From contig CALBGG010000088.1 of the NCBI GenBank assembly GCA_937893605.1, positions 25,234 to 89,233 of the forward strand: a stretch of 64,000 bases of DNA. The letters are read 5' to 3'. The first letter of the stretch is position 1, and each line of letters starts with the position of its first letter. The notes below the pieces were generated by a model. The model was given only the letters and a program-made list of their open reading frames with translations. It did no database searches and was not told where the DNA came from. The translations under genes were made by a program, and so were the position numbers. The DNA comes from an uncultured Clostridia bacterium (lineage in GTDB: Bacteria > Bacillota > Clostridia > Oscillospirales > Oscillospiraceae). Below are positions 46,578 through 55,247 of the stretch, piece after piece.

Positions 46578-48215
46578 GTGACTCAAGCACAATCATCTAA
46601 AAAATGCAAAACCGGCGGCTATGCTAAAGACATCGTGACCGTCGTTCGGGCGTTTTTGTCTGTTTTGCTGCTGATATTGGCATATTCCATCAATGCATCC
46701 GCCTTCCTGTCGGTGCTTATACTCGCAGCGGCGGCTCTGATAAGCGGTTTTGATATAATTTTGGATGCTGTCGATAAAGCGCTGAGAAAGCGAGACTATC
46801 TTAATAATCAACTGCTTATCTGCTTATGCTCAATTGCGTGCTTTTGCGTCGAATGTTATATTGAAACAATAGTCATGCTCGCAATCTATCAAATAGGGCG
46901 TACCTGCTTGAGTATCGCAATTCGGAAAACCGGCCGCGTATTCTATTCCGCAGTTTCCGCCGACGATAGGGAAGGTAGTCTTCGTTTAAGGAGCATTCTC
47001 AGCAGTCCGGCCGGTGCGGAAAACTCAGTCATGGAAAAGTATCTGCCATATTTTGAGTTGTTTTCAAAGGCAGCTTTCATCGTCGGTGTTTTGTTTGCAA
47101 TAGCTGTGCCATTAATTACCGATATGAGCTATGTTATGAGCATTCGCAGAGGTAGTATGCTTATAATCTCCGCTGTTCCGATATCAGCCTTGGCAGCGCT
47201 CCCTGTTTATTCGCTTGCGGGTATCAGCCGTTCGGCGGAATACGGAGTATTTGTCAAAGATGCAAAAACGCTTGAAAACACAGGGTGCGTGTCAGCCGTT
47301 ATATACGACAAAGCTGATGTTTTTACGGACGGTGCGCCTAAGCTTGCATCAGTCAGTTCACCGATACTTGACAATGATAGCTTCCTAAAGATAGCCGCTT
47401 ACACCGCATACTCCTCCGAGCAGCGCTTTGCGGCTCCTATCGTAAGCGCTTACGGCGGAGATATAATTCCTTCATATATATCAGATTTCAGGGATATCCC
47501 AGGTTGCGGGATGGTGATGCTTTTGCACGGGAAACATATTATTTTAGGAACACGTGAGCTGTTCGACGCAAAGGGGATAGCGATTCCTGATTCCGATTGC
47601 AAAAGCGGATATGTTCTTTATCTTGCTGTCGAAGGACAATATGCCGGAAGTCTTACGCTGAAAGAAAAGCTTAACCCTTACGCAGAAAGCGTTATCTCGG
47701 ATTTCTCGGCATTGGGCAAAATCAAGAGCATACTTGTAACAGAGGATGGCAGGGAAGTTAGCGAAAAGCTTGCTAAATCGCTTCATGTCGATGAACTCCA
47801 CTATGAGTGCGGCTTTACCGAGAAAGCTGATATTATCCAAAAATGCAGAGATCAGCTGGCGCCAGATCAAAAGCTTATGTACATAAGCGCCGATAATCTT
47901 GAGTATCACACGGCTGCGGACATCGACGCGAAGGTGGGTTCTTCATTAGACAGTGCCGATATTCTGACAAGCAATGTCGGAATTTTCGGACTGCCCGTAG
48001 CATATACATCAGCGCATACAGTAAAACATCTCTCAATCGAGAACCTGATATTCACAGCTTTTATAAAGCTTGTTTTGGTAGTGCTCTCGCTTACCGGCAG
48101 CGCAACACTTTGGTTTATTGTCATGCTTGATTTTGCCGCTTCACTTTTCGGCGTTCTAAATGTTGTTCGCTTACCTGCGGCTGACCTACAGCCGGTTAAT
48201 GCTGATGAGAAATGA
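46578..48215 (+). CDS. Degenerate P-type ATPase-like membrane protein
   Basis: The architecture is that of a heavy-metal (P1B) ATPase: helices at about 20-58 and 75-110, a short actuator remnant, two helices (about 163-210), a P/N domain and two C-terminal helices. GVFVKDAKTLE (223-233) matches the segment before the phosphorylation site. The site itself reads DKADVFT (244-250) instead of DKTGT, the CPC-type metal motif is replaced by AVPIS (199-203), and the GDGxND hinge becomes ISADN. It is therefore unlikely to pump ions. The frame is intact, suggesting a retained non-catalytic role. GTG 46578 has GGGAGG upstream; TTG 46554 lacks a site. Confidence 0.75.
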   Translation: MTQAQSSKKCKTGGYAKDIVTVVRAFLSVLLLILAYSINASAFLSVLILAAAALISGFDIILDAVDKALRKRDYLNNQLLICLCSIACFCVECYIETIVMLAIYQIGRTCLSIAIRKTGRVFYSAVSADDREGSLRLRSILSSPAGAENSVMEKYLPYFELFSKAAFIVGVLFAIAVPLITDMSYVMSIRRGSMLIISAVPISALAALPVYSLAGISRSAEYGVFVKDAKTLENTGCVSAVIYDKADVFTDGAPKLASVSSPILDNDSFLKIAAYTAYSSEQRFAAPIVSAYGGDIIPSYISDFRDIPGCGMVMLLHGKHIILGTRELFDAKGIAIPDSDCKSGYVLYLAVEGQYAGSLTLKEKLNPYAESVISDFSALGKIKSILVTEDGREVSEKLAKSLHVDELHYECGFTEKADIIQKCRDQLAPDQKLMYISADNLEYHTAADIDAKVGSSLDSADILTSNVGIFGLPVAYTSAHTVKHLSIENLIFTAFIKLVLVVLSLTGSATLWFIVMLDFAASLFGVLNVVRLPAADLQPVNADEK

Positions 48216-48223
48216 AAAAACAC

Positions 48224-48261
48224 AAAAAAGGCTAATGGCTAATGTCCATTAGTCTTTTTTT
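48224..48261. terminator. Bidirectional terminator overlapping the xerC stop
   Basis: AAAAAAGGCTAATGG (48224-48238) pairs with CCATTAGTCTTTTTT (48246-48260), one G-T pair. It ends the fba-ATPase transcript and, in reverse, the xerC transcript; the xerC stop codon (48249-48251) lies inside the stem. Confidence 0.82.
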
Positions 48262-49256
48262 CTATCGGGCTCAAAGTGAGCAAGGGGATTAGCCTCGGCA
48301 GCTATCCTGAGCTCTGAATTGTCAACATGCGTATATATCTGCGTGGTATTCAGATTGTCATGACCCAGCAACTCCTGCAGTGTTCGCACATCAACTCCGT
48401 TTTGCAGCATAAGCGTTGCAGCAGTGTGCCTGAGCTTGTGGGAGGAGTACTTTTCGGCATCCAAGCCGGCTTTGCGCAGTGAATTCTTAACCATGCTGTG
48501 CACCGCTTCACGGCTCATTCGAGTGCGGCGGTTAGATAGAAACATGGCGTTTTTGTCGATCGCCGCAATACTTTTTCTGACGGCAAGGTACTGATTTATT
48601 GCCTCGGCGCAGGCGTCATTAATATATATGATGCGCTCCTTGCTGCCTTTGCCGAACACCCTGATGTGATCTGCCCGAATATCTGAAAGATTCAACCCGA
48701 CTATCTCTGATATACGCAGGCCGCAGTTGAGGAATATGCACAGTATACAGTAATCACGCTCTTTATTTTTTCCGTCAACAGAGGAGAGAAGGGCCTGAGC
48801 TTCTGTGAGAGTCAGGTATCTCGGCAGCTTATTAGGAATCTTCGGCACGTCGAGATCCTGCAGGGGATTGACATCCAGGAGCTTCGCTTTAACGGTTAAA
48901 TACTTATAAAAGCTGCGCAGAGTTGAAACTTTGCGTGCGCGTGTTGAAGCCATAGTGCCATACTCAGCTTCGCGGCTGCGTTGGTTTTTGACCCTGTCGC
49001 GCGAAAGATAGGCAAGGTACTCATATGCATCCGAAACGGTAATGCTTTTCACAAAGTCAAGGTCAATGTCACTTATGCCGATATCCTCAAACTCGGTATT
49101 TCTCGGAACCAGGCCTCGGCTGATCTTCATATAACGAAAAAATGTTCTCAGGTCCAAATAGTATTCCTCAACGGTTTTCGGCGAGTGGCCTTTGATCGTC
49201 TCGTGATATATTAAAAAGCTTTTGATTATTTCGGGTGCTTCAATTCTGTAATCCAT
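48249..49256 (-). CDS. xerC: Tyrosine recombinase, XerC-like
   Basis: Site-specific recombinase, probably for chromosome dimer resolution. The N-terminal SAM-like DNA-binding domain (about 1-140) has an extra stretch, making 335 aa against the usual 300. Catalytic residues are in CGLRISEI (Arg), GKGSKER (Lys), HKLRHTAATL (His, Arg), LLGHDN (His) and TQIYTHVD (Tyr). ATG 49256 has GGAGAGG upstream. Not next to mobile genes or att-like repeats, so a core Xer is more likely than a phage integrase. Which of the two Xer proteins here is XerC and which XerD is inferred. Confidence 0.82.
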   Translation of the reverse strand: MDYRIEAPEIIKSFLIYHETIKGHSPKTVEEYYLDLRTFFRYMKISRGLVPRNTEFEDIGISDIDLDFVKSITVSDAYEYLAYLSRDRVKNQRSREAEYGTMASTRARKVSTLRSFYKYLTVKAKLLDVNPLQDLDVPKIPNKLPRYLTLTEAQALLSSVDGKNKERDYCILCIFLNCGLRISEIVGLNLSDIRADHIRVFGKGSKERIIYINDACAEAINQYLAVRKSIAAIDKNAMFLSNRRTRMSREAVHSMVKNSLRKAGLDAEKYSSHKLRHTAATLMLQNGVDVRTLQELLGHDNLNTTQIYTHVDNSELRIAAEANPLAHFEPDRKKD

Positions 49257-49289
49257 TTAAGCCTCTCCAGTCAATTTCAGATTGCATTC

Positions 49290-49319
49290 ATTATAGCAGA
49301 GCAGATATAGTATTGTCTA
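49290..49319 (-). promoter_or_regulatory. xerC promoter
   Basis: Minus strand TAGACA (49319-49314), 18 bp, TATAAT (49295-49290), about 34 bp before the xerC start. The -35 lies in the inverted repeat TTGTC-TATT-GACAA (49313-49326). Confidence 0.62.
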
Positions 49320-49430
49320 TTGACAAATCGACTAATAATTAAGCAAAATAAAGATTTTGTTTAATTTAGGGGAGATTAAAAAGCGACAATAGCGTATTAA
49401 GAGCTACTTGTAGCTTATTTCGCATTTTCG

Positions 49431-50171
49431 CTAAATCTCCTCGGTTATGGGTATCGCGCTTCCTATATCAAACAACGGCTCGTAAGTAAGATATACTGCA
49501 CGAACTCCGCGCTCATTTAAAAAGCACTCTATACGCCGACGTTCGGTCGAGTCATTTATGATCCCTGTGAACGCCATTTCATTTCTATTAATTTTGAACG
49601 ATGCTCCGCCTATAAAACCGTGCTCAAAGCCGTCCAAAGCCGTGATTTTTTCGCTGATGCGCAGCACGTTCATTCCGGCAACCGACGCCGTGGCTGCAAT
49701 TTTATCATCTGCTGTAATTATTGAGTTCTCGTCGACAACGCACACAGAACATTTTGTGTAACCTTGTTTACAGCTAAGCGTTATTCCGCTTATCTTTGAT
49801 ATTATATTCGGGTCAGCACTTTTGGGATTATATATAAGCTTATCTCCGACTATGCATATATTTAAACCTGCATCATATGGGTATTCAGGTCTTTTGGGCG
49901 GCGCTGTTTGCATCAGCTTAACGTTGTTAATTAATTCGCAATCTCGTGCTATGTCAGACTGTACAGCCAACACATTTCCGCCGAGATGTACAGCCATGAG
50001 ATCGCAATGTCCTGAAAGGCGCTCATCAACGTATTTATTACTATTTAGCCAAATAGGAGTTATATTTCGCCTTAAAAGCGAGCCGCTGAGAACTTTTTCA
50101 TACTTTTCTCCAAGTATAAGCTGATACACTCTTCCCTGCGGCAGATGTGGCTTTTTAACAAATCGTATCAT
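49431..50171 (-). CDS. DUF6873-like GME-fold protein
   Basis: A 246-aa soluble protein that I match to the DUF6873 family, predicted to have the GME (guanidino-group modifying enzyme) propeller fold. Landmarks are SGHCDLMAVHLGGN, KQGYTKCSVCVVDENSIITAD and HGFIGGAS, the last placed like the catalytic-end loop of GME enzymes. No function is known to me. Its start (ATG 50171) is 2 bp after the radA stop, so the two are co-transcribed. Family placement is by memory of conserved stretches. Confidence 0.7.
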   Translation of the reverse strand: MIRFVKKPHLPQGRVYQLILGEKYEKVLSGSLLRRNITPIWLNSNKYVDERLSGHCDLMAVHLGGNVLAVQSDIARDCELINNVKLMQTAPPKRPEYPYDAGLNICIVGDKLIYNPKSADPNIISKISGITLSCKQGYTKCSVCVVDENSIITADDKIAATASVAGMNVLRISEKITALDGFEHGFIGGASFKINRNEMAFTGIINDSTERRRIECFLNERGVRAVYLTYEPLFDIGSAIPITEEI

Positions 50172-50173
50172 TA

Positions 50174-51538
50174 TTAGCCGAGCGTCGCCTTAATAGCCTC
50201 ACGGATGTCCTTAACGCTTATCAGCTCAAGCCCGTCGGGTTTTCTGATATCGTCCTTGACGTGCGCCGGTATTACACAGCGCTTAAAGCCCAGGCGAGCT
50301 ATTTCTGACAGGCGCGAATTCAGATTGCTGACGCTTCTTATTTCGCCCGAAAGCCCGACTTCGCCAACTGCCGCAAGATCACGGCCGAGCGGAAGATCTC
50401 TGAAGCTGCTGGCTATTGCAAGCAGCGTAGCCAAATCGGCGGCCGGTTCTTCAAGCTCCAGTCCTCCGATTACATTTATATATGCATCGCATGCCGAAAC
50501 CGACATTCCGCCGCGCTTTTCAAGAACCGCAAGCAAAAGTGTTGCGCGATTATAGTCTATGCCGTTGGAACTGCGCCGCCCGGAGTTATATGCCGCAGGA
50601 GCAATAAGTGCCTGAATCTCGGCAAGTATTGGCCTTGAGCCTTCAATAACGCAGGTAACGCATGTACCGGGTGCGTTCTGCGGACGGCCCGACAGCAATA
50701 TTTCGGACGGATTTTTCAGCTCCTTGAGTCCCTTGTCGTTCATTTCAAAAACACCGATCTCGTTTGTTGATCCGAAACGGTTCTTGCCTGCTCTGAGAAT
50801 TCTGAACGATGTGCTGCGCTCACCCTCGAAATACAGCACACAGTCGACCATGTGCTCAAGCACCTTCGGTCCTGCTATGCTGCCTTCCTTATTTATGTGG
50901 CCGATTACAAAGGTTGTGAACCCCTTTTCCTTTGTAAGGCGCATAATGGACATCGTGCACTCACGCACCTGGCTGATACTGCCCGGAGCCGAGCTGATAT
51001 CAGCGTCAAACATCGTTTGTATCGAGTCGATTATAACTATGTCAGGCGACAAAGCCTCAATGTTTTCCATGACCTCGGCAAGCCCCGTCTCTGCAAGAAC
51101 ATATATCTCACCCTTATCAACGCCCAGGCGCTGCGCGCGCATTTTAAGCTGCCGCTCGCTTTCCTCACCTGTGACATACAGAATTTTCTGACCTGCCTCG
51201 GTCAGGCCGCAAAGCTGGAGCAGCAATGTTGATTTGCCTATACCGGGAGCGCCGCCGACCAAAACCAAAGAGCCTCTGACCGCACCGCCTCCGAGCACCC
51301 TGTCAAACTCACCGATGCCTGTTGAGAAACGCATCTCCGCCTCAGTATCGAGCTCAGATATGAGCTTTGGCTTTTTGACCGTGGCCGAGCGCGCTGTGTT
51401 TTTTGCGCTTCCCTTCCCTTTTATATCGGCTTTTACCTCAACAAGGCTGTCCCACGCACCGCATGCGAGGCATTTTCCGCTCCATTTTAAGGTCTCGTTT
51501 CCGCATTCAGAACAGCAGAATACTGTCTTTTGTTTCAT
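50174..51538 (-). CDS. radA: DNA repair protein RadA
   Basis: RecA-like DnaB-type helicase helping branch migration in recombination. N-terminal four-cysteine zinc finger (C9, C12, C23, C26), Walker A GGAPGIGKS (95-103), the RadA-specific KNRFGS motif, and a C-terminal Lon-like domain with DLPLGRDLAAVGEVGLSGEI. 454 aa, full length. Starts 11 bp after cwlD and continues into the DUF6873-like gene. Confidence 0.96.
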   Translation of the reverse strand: MKQKTVFCCSECGNETLKWSGKCLACGAWDSLVEVKADIKGKGSAKNTARSATVKKPKLISELDTEAEMRFSTGIGEFDRVLGGGAVRGSLVLVGGAPGIGKSTLLLQLCGLTEAGQKILYVTGEESERQLKMRAQRLGVDKGEIYVLAETGLAEVMENIEALSPDIVIIDSIQTMFDADISSAPGSISQVRECTMSIMRLTKEKGFTTFVIGHINKEGSIAGPKVLEHMVDCVLYFEGERSTSFRILRAGKNRFGSTNEIGVFEMNDKGLKELKNPSEILLSGRPQNAPGTCVTCVIEGSRPILAEIQALIAPAAYNSGRRSSNGIDYNRATLLLAVLEKRGGMSVSACDAYINVIGGLELEEPAADLATLLAIASSFRDLPLGRDLAAVGEVGLSGEIRSVSNLNSRLSEIARLGFKRCVIPAHVKDDIRKPDGLELISVKDIREAIKATLG

Positions 51539-51549
51539 GATCTAACTCC

Positions 51550-52257
51550 TTATAGCTGCTGGCAGCCAAACTGAACATACGACGCAACAAGCGCCATTGC
51601 AATCTTCATTTGGTAATCGCCGTCGGCAAGAAGCTCCGCCTCCTGTGGATTGGACATAAAGCCGCACTCGGCAAGTATGGCGGGACAGTTGACACTGGAG
51701 GTGAGCAGCAGATCCTCCGGCGCACTATGCGCAACGCGCCTGTTCTCCGGATCAAGTGCCGCTACCATGTTATCCTGTGTCAAAAGTCCGAGCTCCCTGC
51801 TCTCCGGCGTTGCGGCATACATCACCTCAGCACCTTTGACAAGCTCGCTGGGATATTTATTCTGATGTACGCTTATCAGCACACAGCCGGGTATTGAATT
51901 TGCCATATTCGCTCGTGCCACGAGATCGTCGTGCTCGCTGTAGCTTTCGCTGTTAAGGCAGCCAACGTCAGCCTCTCTTGTCATTTGATGTTCAATGCCT
52001 ACAAGATCACACAAGCCGGACATTCTGAGCGCTATTGCAAGGTTTATATCGCTTTCCTTGAGTCCATCGGCCGATACGGCGCCGCCGTCAATTCCACCGT
52101 GACCTGCGTCTATGAGCAGCGTGTGCCCTTTATATGAGCCCATAACGCCGACGGTCTCGTTAGGAAAAACAGAGAATATCGCAATCATTAACAAAGCCGT
52201 GGCCATAACTGCCGCCAGCGGTTTTGCAAAGCTTTTAAGCCTAACAGTAATAAACAC
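51550..52257 (-). CDS. cwlD: N-acetylmuramoyl-L-alanine amidase, CwlD-like
   Basis: Zinc amidase cleaving the stem peptide from muramic acid; CwlD makes muramic lactam in spore cortex with PdaA. One N-terminal membrane or signal helix (about 15-31), then Amidase_3 with IDAGHGGIDGGA (His ligand), a Glu after KESD, VLISVHQNKY (His) and LAECGFMSN (catalytic Glu). 235 aa matches CwlD. Start GTG 52257; its GGGGTG ribosome binding site lies inside the hairpin at 52258-52298. The cortex role is inferred from length and the sporulating host. Confidence 0.88.
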   Translation of the reverse strand: MFITVRLKSFAKPLAAVMATALLMIAIFSVFPNETVGVMGSYKGHTLLIDAGHGGIDGGAVSADGLKESDINLAIALRMSGLCDLVGIEHQMTREADVGCLNSESYSEHDDLVARANMANSIPGCVLISVHQNKYPSELVKGAEVMYAATPESRELGLLTQDNMVAALDPENRRVAHSAPEDLLLTSSVNCPAILAECGFMSNPQEAELLADGDYQMKIAMALVASYVQFGCQQL

Positions 52258-52302
52258 AAAATCACCCCACTAACAAGCTATGTCGATGGGGTGATTTTTA
52301 TA
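52258..52302 (-). terminator. Hairpin after aspC covering the cwlD ribosome binding site
   Basis: AAAATCACCCCA (52298-52287 on the minus strand) pairs perfectly over 12 bp with TGGGGTGATTTT (52269-52258), 17-nt loop. It looks like the aspC terminator with a short T-tract, yet the 3' arm is the ribosome binding site of cwlD and ends exactly at its GTG. An extended -10 TG-A-TATAAA on the minus strand (52305-52297) would start transcription inside the 5' arm, giving an mRNA without the hairpin. Confidence 0.7.
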
Positions 52303-52350
52303 TCACTGCTTAATTAATTTTTGATATAACACCCGTTTTGGGCAATTATA

Positions 52351-53541
52351 TCATTCGGTAATGAATTTTTCAAGACGGTCAAGGCCCTTCTCTATGTTTT
52401 CCATTGATGCGGCATATGACCAGCGAACAAAGTTCTTCATGCCGAATCCGGAGCACGGAACGACCGCAACAAGCGCCTTTTCAAGCAGAGCGACAGCAAA
52501 ATCATCATCGTTCTCGATGAGCTTACCGCCAAGCGTTTTCCCGACAAGCTTTTCTATGTTCATCATGACGTAAAATGCGCCATTGGGATTAATGCAGCTG
52601 ACACCGGGAATGGAGTTAATGCGCTTTACAATATAATCGCGACGTTCAAGGAACGCTAGGCGCATTGCCTCAATTCCCTCCTGGGGGCCTGTAAGAGCTT
52701 CAACTGATGCCCACTGGCTTATGGTAGACGGTGCGCCGGTGGAGTGGCTAAGGAAGTTGGACATTATTTTTGCAAGAGTCTTGTTTGCCGCGCAGTAGCC
52801 TACACGCCAGCCGGTCATAGCGTAGGACTTGGATACGCCGTTAATGAGCAGCGTGCGCTCCTTTACCTCATCACCGAGGCTTGCAATACTGGTAAACTCT
52901 ATTCCATCGTAAATAAGCTGATAGTATATTTCATCGGCAAGGATATAGAGATCATGCTTTACGCACACATCGGCGATTGCTGTGAGCTCATCCTTGGAAT
53001 ATATCATACCGGTAGGATTGGAGGGGTTATTGAGCATGAGACACTTGGTTTTATCGGTGATGGCAGCCTCAAGCTGCTCTGCAGTGATTTTGAAATTCTG
53101 CTCCTCGCCTGCCTCGACAATAACAGGCGTACCGCCGACCATGCGCACCATTTCATAGTAGCTGACCCAAAACGGAGCAGGGATTATGATCTCATCACCG
53201 GGATTTGTTATCGCCGCAAGAGCAATATAAACGCTGTGCTTTGCACCGCTGGCAACTACAATCTGCGTGTAATCATAATCAACGCCGCAGTCGGCTTTGA
53301 TTCTCTGTGCTATGGCCTTTCTCAGAGGGATTATACCCGCTGCCGGAGTGTATTTGGTCTTACCATCGCAAATGGCCTTAATGCCGGCCATATTGATGTT
53401 ATCCGGAGTATTAAAATCGGGTTCGCCCGTGCCAAAGCCAACAACATCAAGTCCGTCAGCTTTCATCTGCTTTGCAAGGCTGTCGACCGCAAGAGTAGTC
53501 GATGCCCGAACCGCCTCTGCAATTTTAGATACTGGTTTCAT
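52351..53541 (-). CDS. aspC: Aspartate aminotransferase (class I/II)
   Basis: PLP aminotransferase converting aspartate and 2-oxoglutarate to oxaloacetate and glutamate. Family landmarks: GFGTGEPDFNTPDNI, LNNPSNPTG, DEIYYQLIYDG, the Schiff-base lysine in GVSKSYAMTGWRVGY and the late FVRWSYA. 396 aa, class I subgroup 1b. GGAGGTGA precedes ATG 53541. It is a single-gene unit with its own promoter. The exact amino donor is not certain for this subgroup. Confidence 0.93.
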   Translation of the reverse strand: MKPVSKIAEAVRASTTLAVDSLAKQMKADGLDVVGFGTGEPDFNTPDNINMAGIKAICDGKTKYTPAAGIIPLRKAIAQRIKADCGVDYDYTQIVVASGAKHSVYIALAAITNPGDEIIIPAPFWVSYYEMVRMVGGTPVIVEAGEEQNFKITAEQLEAAITDKTKCLMLNNPSNPTGMIYSKDELTAIADVCVKHDLYILADEIYYQLIYDGIEFTSIASLGDEVKERTLLINGVSKSYAMTGWRVGYCAANKTLAKIMSNFLSHSTGAPSTISQWASVEALTGPQEGIEAMRLAFLERRDYIVKRINSIPGVSCINPNGAFYVMMNIEKLVGKTLGGKLIENDDDFAVALLEKALVAVVPCSGFGMKNFVRWSYAASMENIEKGLDRLEKFITE

Positions 53542-53569
53542 TATCAGTCACCTCCGTAAGAATAAAAAC

Positions 53570-53598
53570 ATTATAACTTCAAATAAATGCTTTTTCAA
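53570..53598 (-). promoter_or_regulatory. aspC promoter
   Basis: Minus strand TTGAAA (53598-53593), 17 bp, TATAAT (53575-53570), about 30 bp ahead of the aspC start codon. Confidence 0.78.
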
Positions 53599-53655
53599 TT
53601 ATTAATTTCGATAAATAAACTACTGTTTTTCATTCTATTATGAACAAATGGACAC

Positions 53656-53690
53656 AAAAGCGCGAAGTGTGCAGCTTTTCACACTTCGCG
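53656..53690 (-). terminator. Intrinsic terminator of spoIVA
   Basis: CGCGAAGTGTG (53661-53671) pairs perfectly with CACACTTCGCG (53680-53690). In the minus direction the stem is followed by CTTTTG. It starts a few bases after the spoIVA stop. Confidence 0.8.
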
Positions 53691-53695
53691 TTTAT

Positions 53696-55174
53696 TTACA
53701 GAAGAATACAGATAAGTGTTCCTCTTCCCTCATTTATTATTCTTTGCAGCGTATACTGAAGCTTTGCTCTTGCATGCGGCGGTAGGCTGCTAAGGCGCTG
53801 CGCTATTGCATTTTGGGCTATTTCATACAGCGGCTGGCCGAATATGTTTGATTCCCAAAGCCTGCTCATATCTCCATCAAAGCCTTGCAGCAGGAAGCTG
53901 ATTATCTCATCGGATGCTCCGTCTCCGCCAATTGACGGCGTTACGACGGTTTCTACTCCGGTTTTGAGCAGATGTATAGCCGGCGCGTGTGCCTTGAGCT
54001 TTACGGTGTACTTGTCACCCTGCTTTACCAGCTGCGGTTCTTCTATCTGAATCTCTTCAGACTGCGGCATAACGACACCGTATCCTGTCTGCCGCACGGA
54101 ATCCATGGCATCTTTTATTTTATCATATTCCTGCTTTATCTGTCCGAGTTCTCTTAAGACCTTCACAAGTCCGCCGTCATCAAGAATATCTATTCCGGAC
54201 TCAGTGCTTATGAGCTTATAGTAAAGCGTGCGAGGCATATCTATCGCTATATTTATAGTGCCGCTGCCCATATCGCTGCTTTCGATATATGCAGCATCTA
54301 TCATATCCAGTTCGGATATTTTTGTCAGCATGCTGCTTATATCGCTGACACGAGTCAAGCTGCTCGCAGAGCACATCAGCTGCTTGTAAAGCTCACTTTT
54401 CATATTGCTTTCGCAATCGACGGCGCTGAACCAGTCAGGCAACCGGATCGATAGTTCGCTCAGTGGGAACTGACCGAGCACCTTGCGCATTATCTCGCAT
54501 ATATTGTTCTCACTCAGTTCCTGGCAGTTTACTGCTATGCACGGAGCGTCATATTCTTTACTAAGCCGCACGGCAAGCTCTGCGGCATACTCAGAATCAG
54601 GATGTGCACTGTTAAGAAGAATAGCAAAAGGTTTGCCTATGTTTTTAAGCTCGGTGACAACTCGCCTCTCGGGTTCTTCATATGCCCCGCGCTCAATATC
54701 ACATATGCTGCCGTCAGTCGTTATAACAAGGCCGATTGTGGAATGATCGCAAATGACCTTATGCGTGCCCGATTCTGCTGCCTCGGTCATTGTTACCTCA
54801 TGGTCAAACCACGGTGTAGTAACAAGTCTCTCGCTGCCGTCTTCAAATCGGCCTGACGCACCGGGTACCATGTAGCCCACACAGTCTACCATGCGCACCA
54901 TACATGTCGTCTCGTCGCCAAGCTTGATCTCCACTGCCTCCTCAGGGACGAATTTAGGCTCGGCAGTCATTATCATTCTGCCAGATCCGCTTTGCGGCAG
55001 CTCATCGCGGGCACGCTCTCTTGCATACTCATCCTCGATATTTGGGATAACCAGTGTATCCATAAAGCGCTTTATAAACGTAGATTTGCCGGTTCTGACC
55101 GGACCGACAACTCCGATCATAACAGCTCCGCCGGTCCTCGTGGCAATATCTTTGTAAATATCGGAATTCGTCAT
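53696..55174 (-). CDS. spoIVA: Stage IV sporulation protein A
   Basis: ATPase that polymerises on the forespore surface as the coat basement layer. Walker A GPVRTGKST (24-32), a TRAFAC-like N-terminal domain with MVRMVDCVGYMVPGA, a middle domain and the C-terminal polymerisation domain. 492 aa, identical in length to the Bacillus protein. GGAGG precedes ATG 55174. No clear sigma-E promoter could be fitted upstream. Confidence 0.97.
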   Translation of the reverse strand: MTNSDIYKDIATRTGGAVMIGVVGPVRTGKSTFIKRFMDTLVIPNIEDEYARERARDELPQSGSGRMIMTAEPKFVPEEAVEIKLGDETTCMVRMVDCVGYMVPGASGRFEDGSERLVTTPWFDHEVTMTEAAESGTHKVICDHSTIGLVITTDGSICDIERGAYEEPERRVVTELKNIGKPFAILLNSAHPDSEYAAELAVRLSKEYDAPCIAVNCQELSENNICEIMRKVLGQFPLSELSIRLPDWFSAVDCESNMKSELYKQLMCSASSLTRVSDISSMLTKISELDMIDAAYIESSDMGSGTINIAIDMPRTLYYKLISTESGIDILDDGGLVKVLRELGQIKQEYDKIKDAMDSVRQTGYGVVMPQSEEIQIEEPQLVKQGDKYTVKLKAHAPAIHLLKTGVETVVTPSIGGDGASDEIISFLLQGFDGDMSRLWESNIFGQPLYEIAQNAIAQRLSSLPPHARAKLQYTLQRIINEGRGTLICILL

Positions 55175-55247
55175 ATAAAAAACCTCCGCAGCTTTCTCGT
55201 TTGTACGAGTCTATGAGCCGCAGAGGACAAATATTACTTATTGGAAA

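Noticed and set aside
52744..53559. Open frame of 271 codons on the + strand opposite aspC
   Set aside because: aspC carries all aminotransferase motifs on the other strand; this frame has none.
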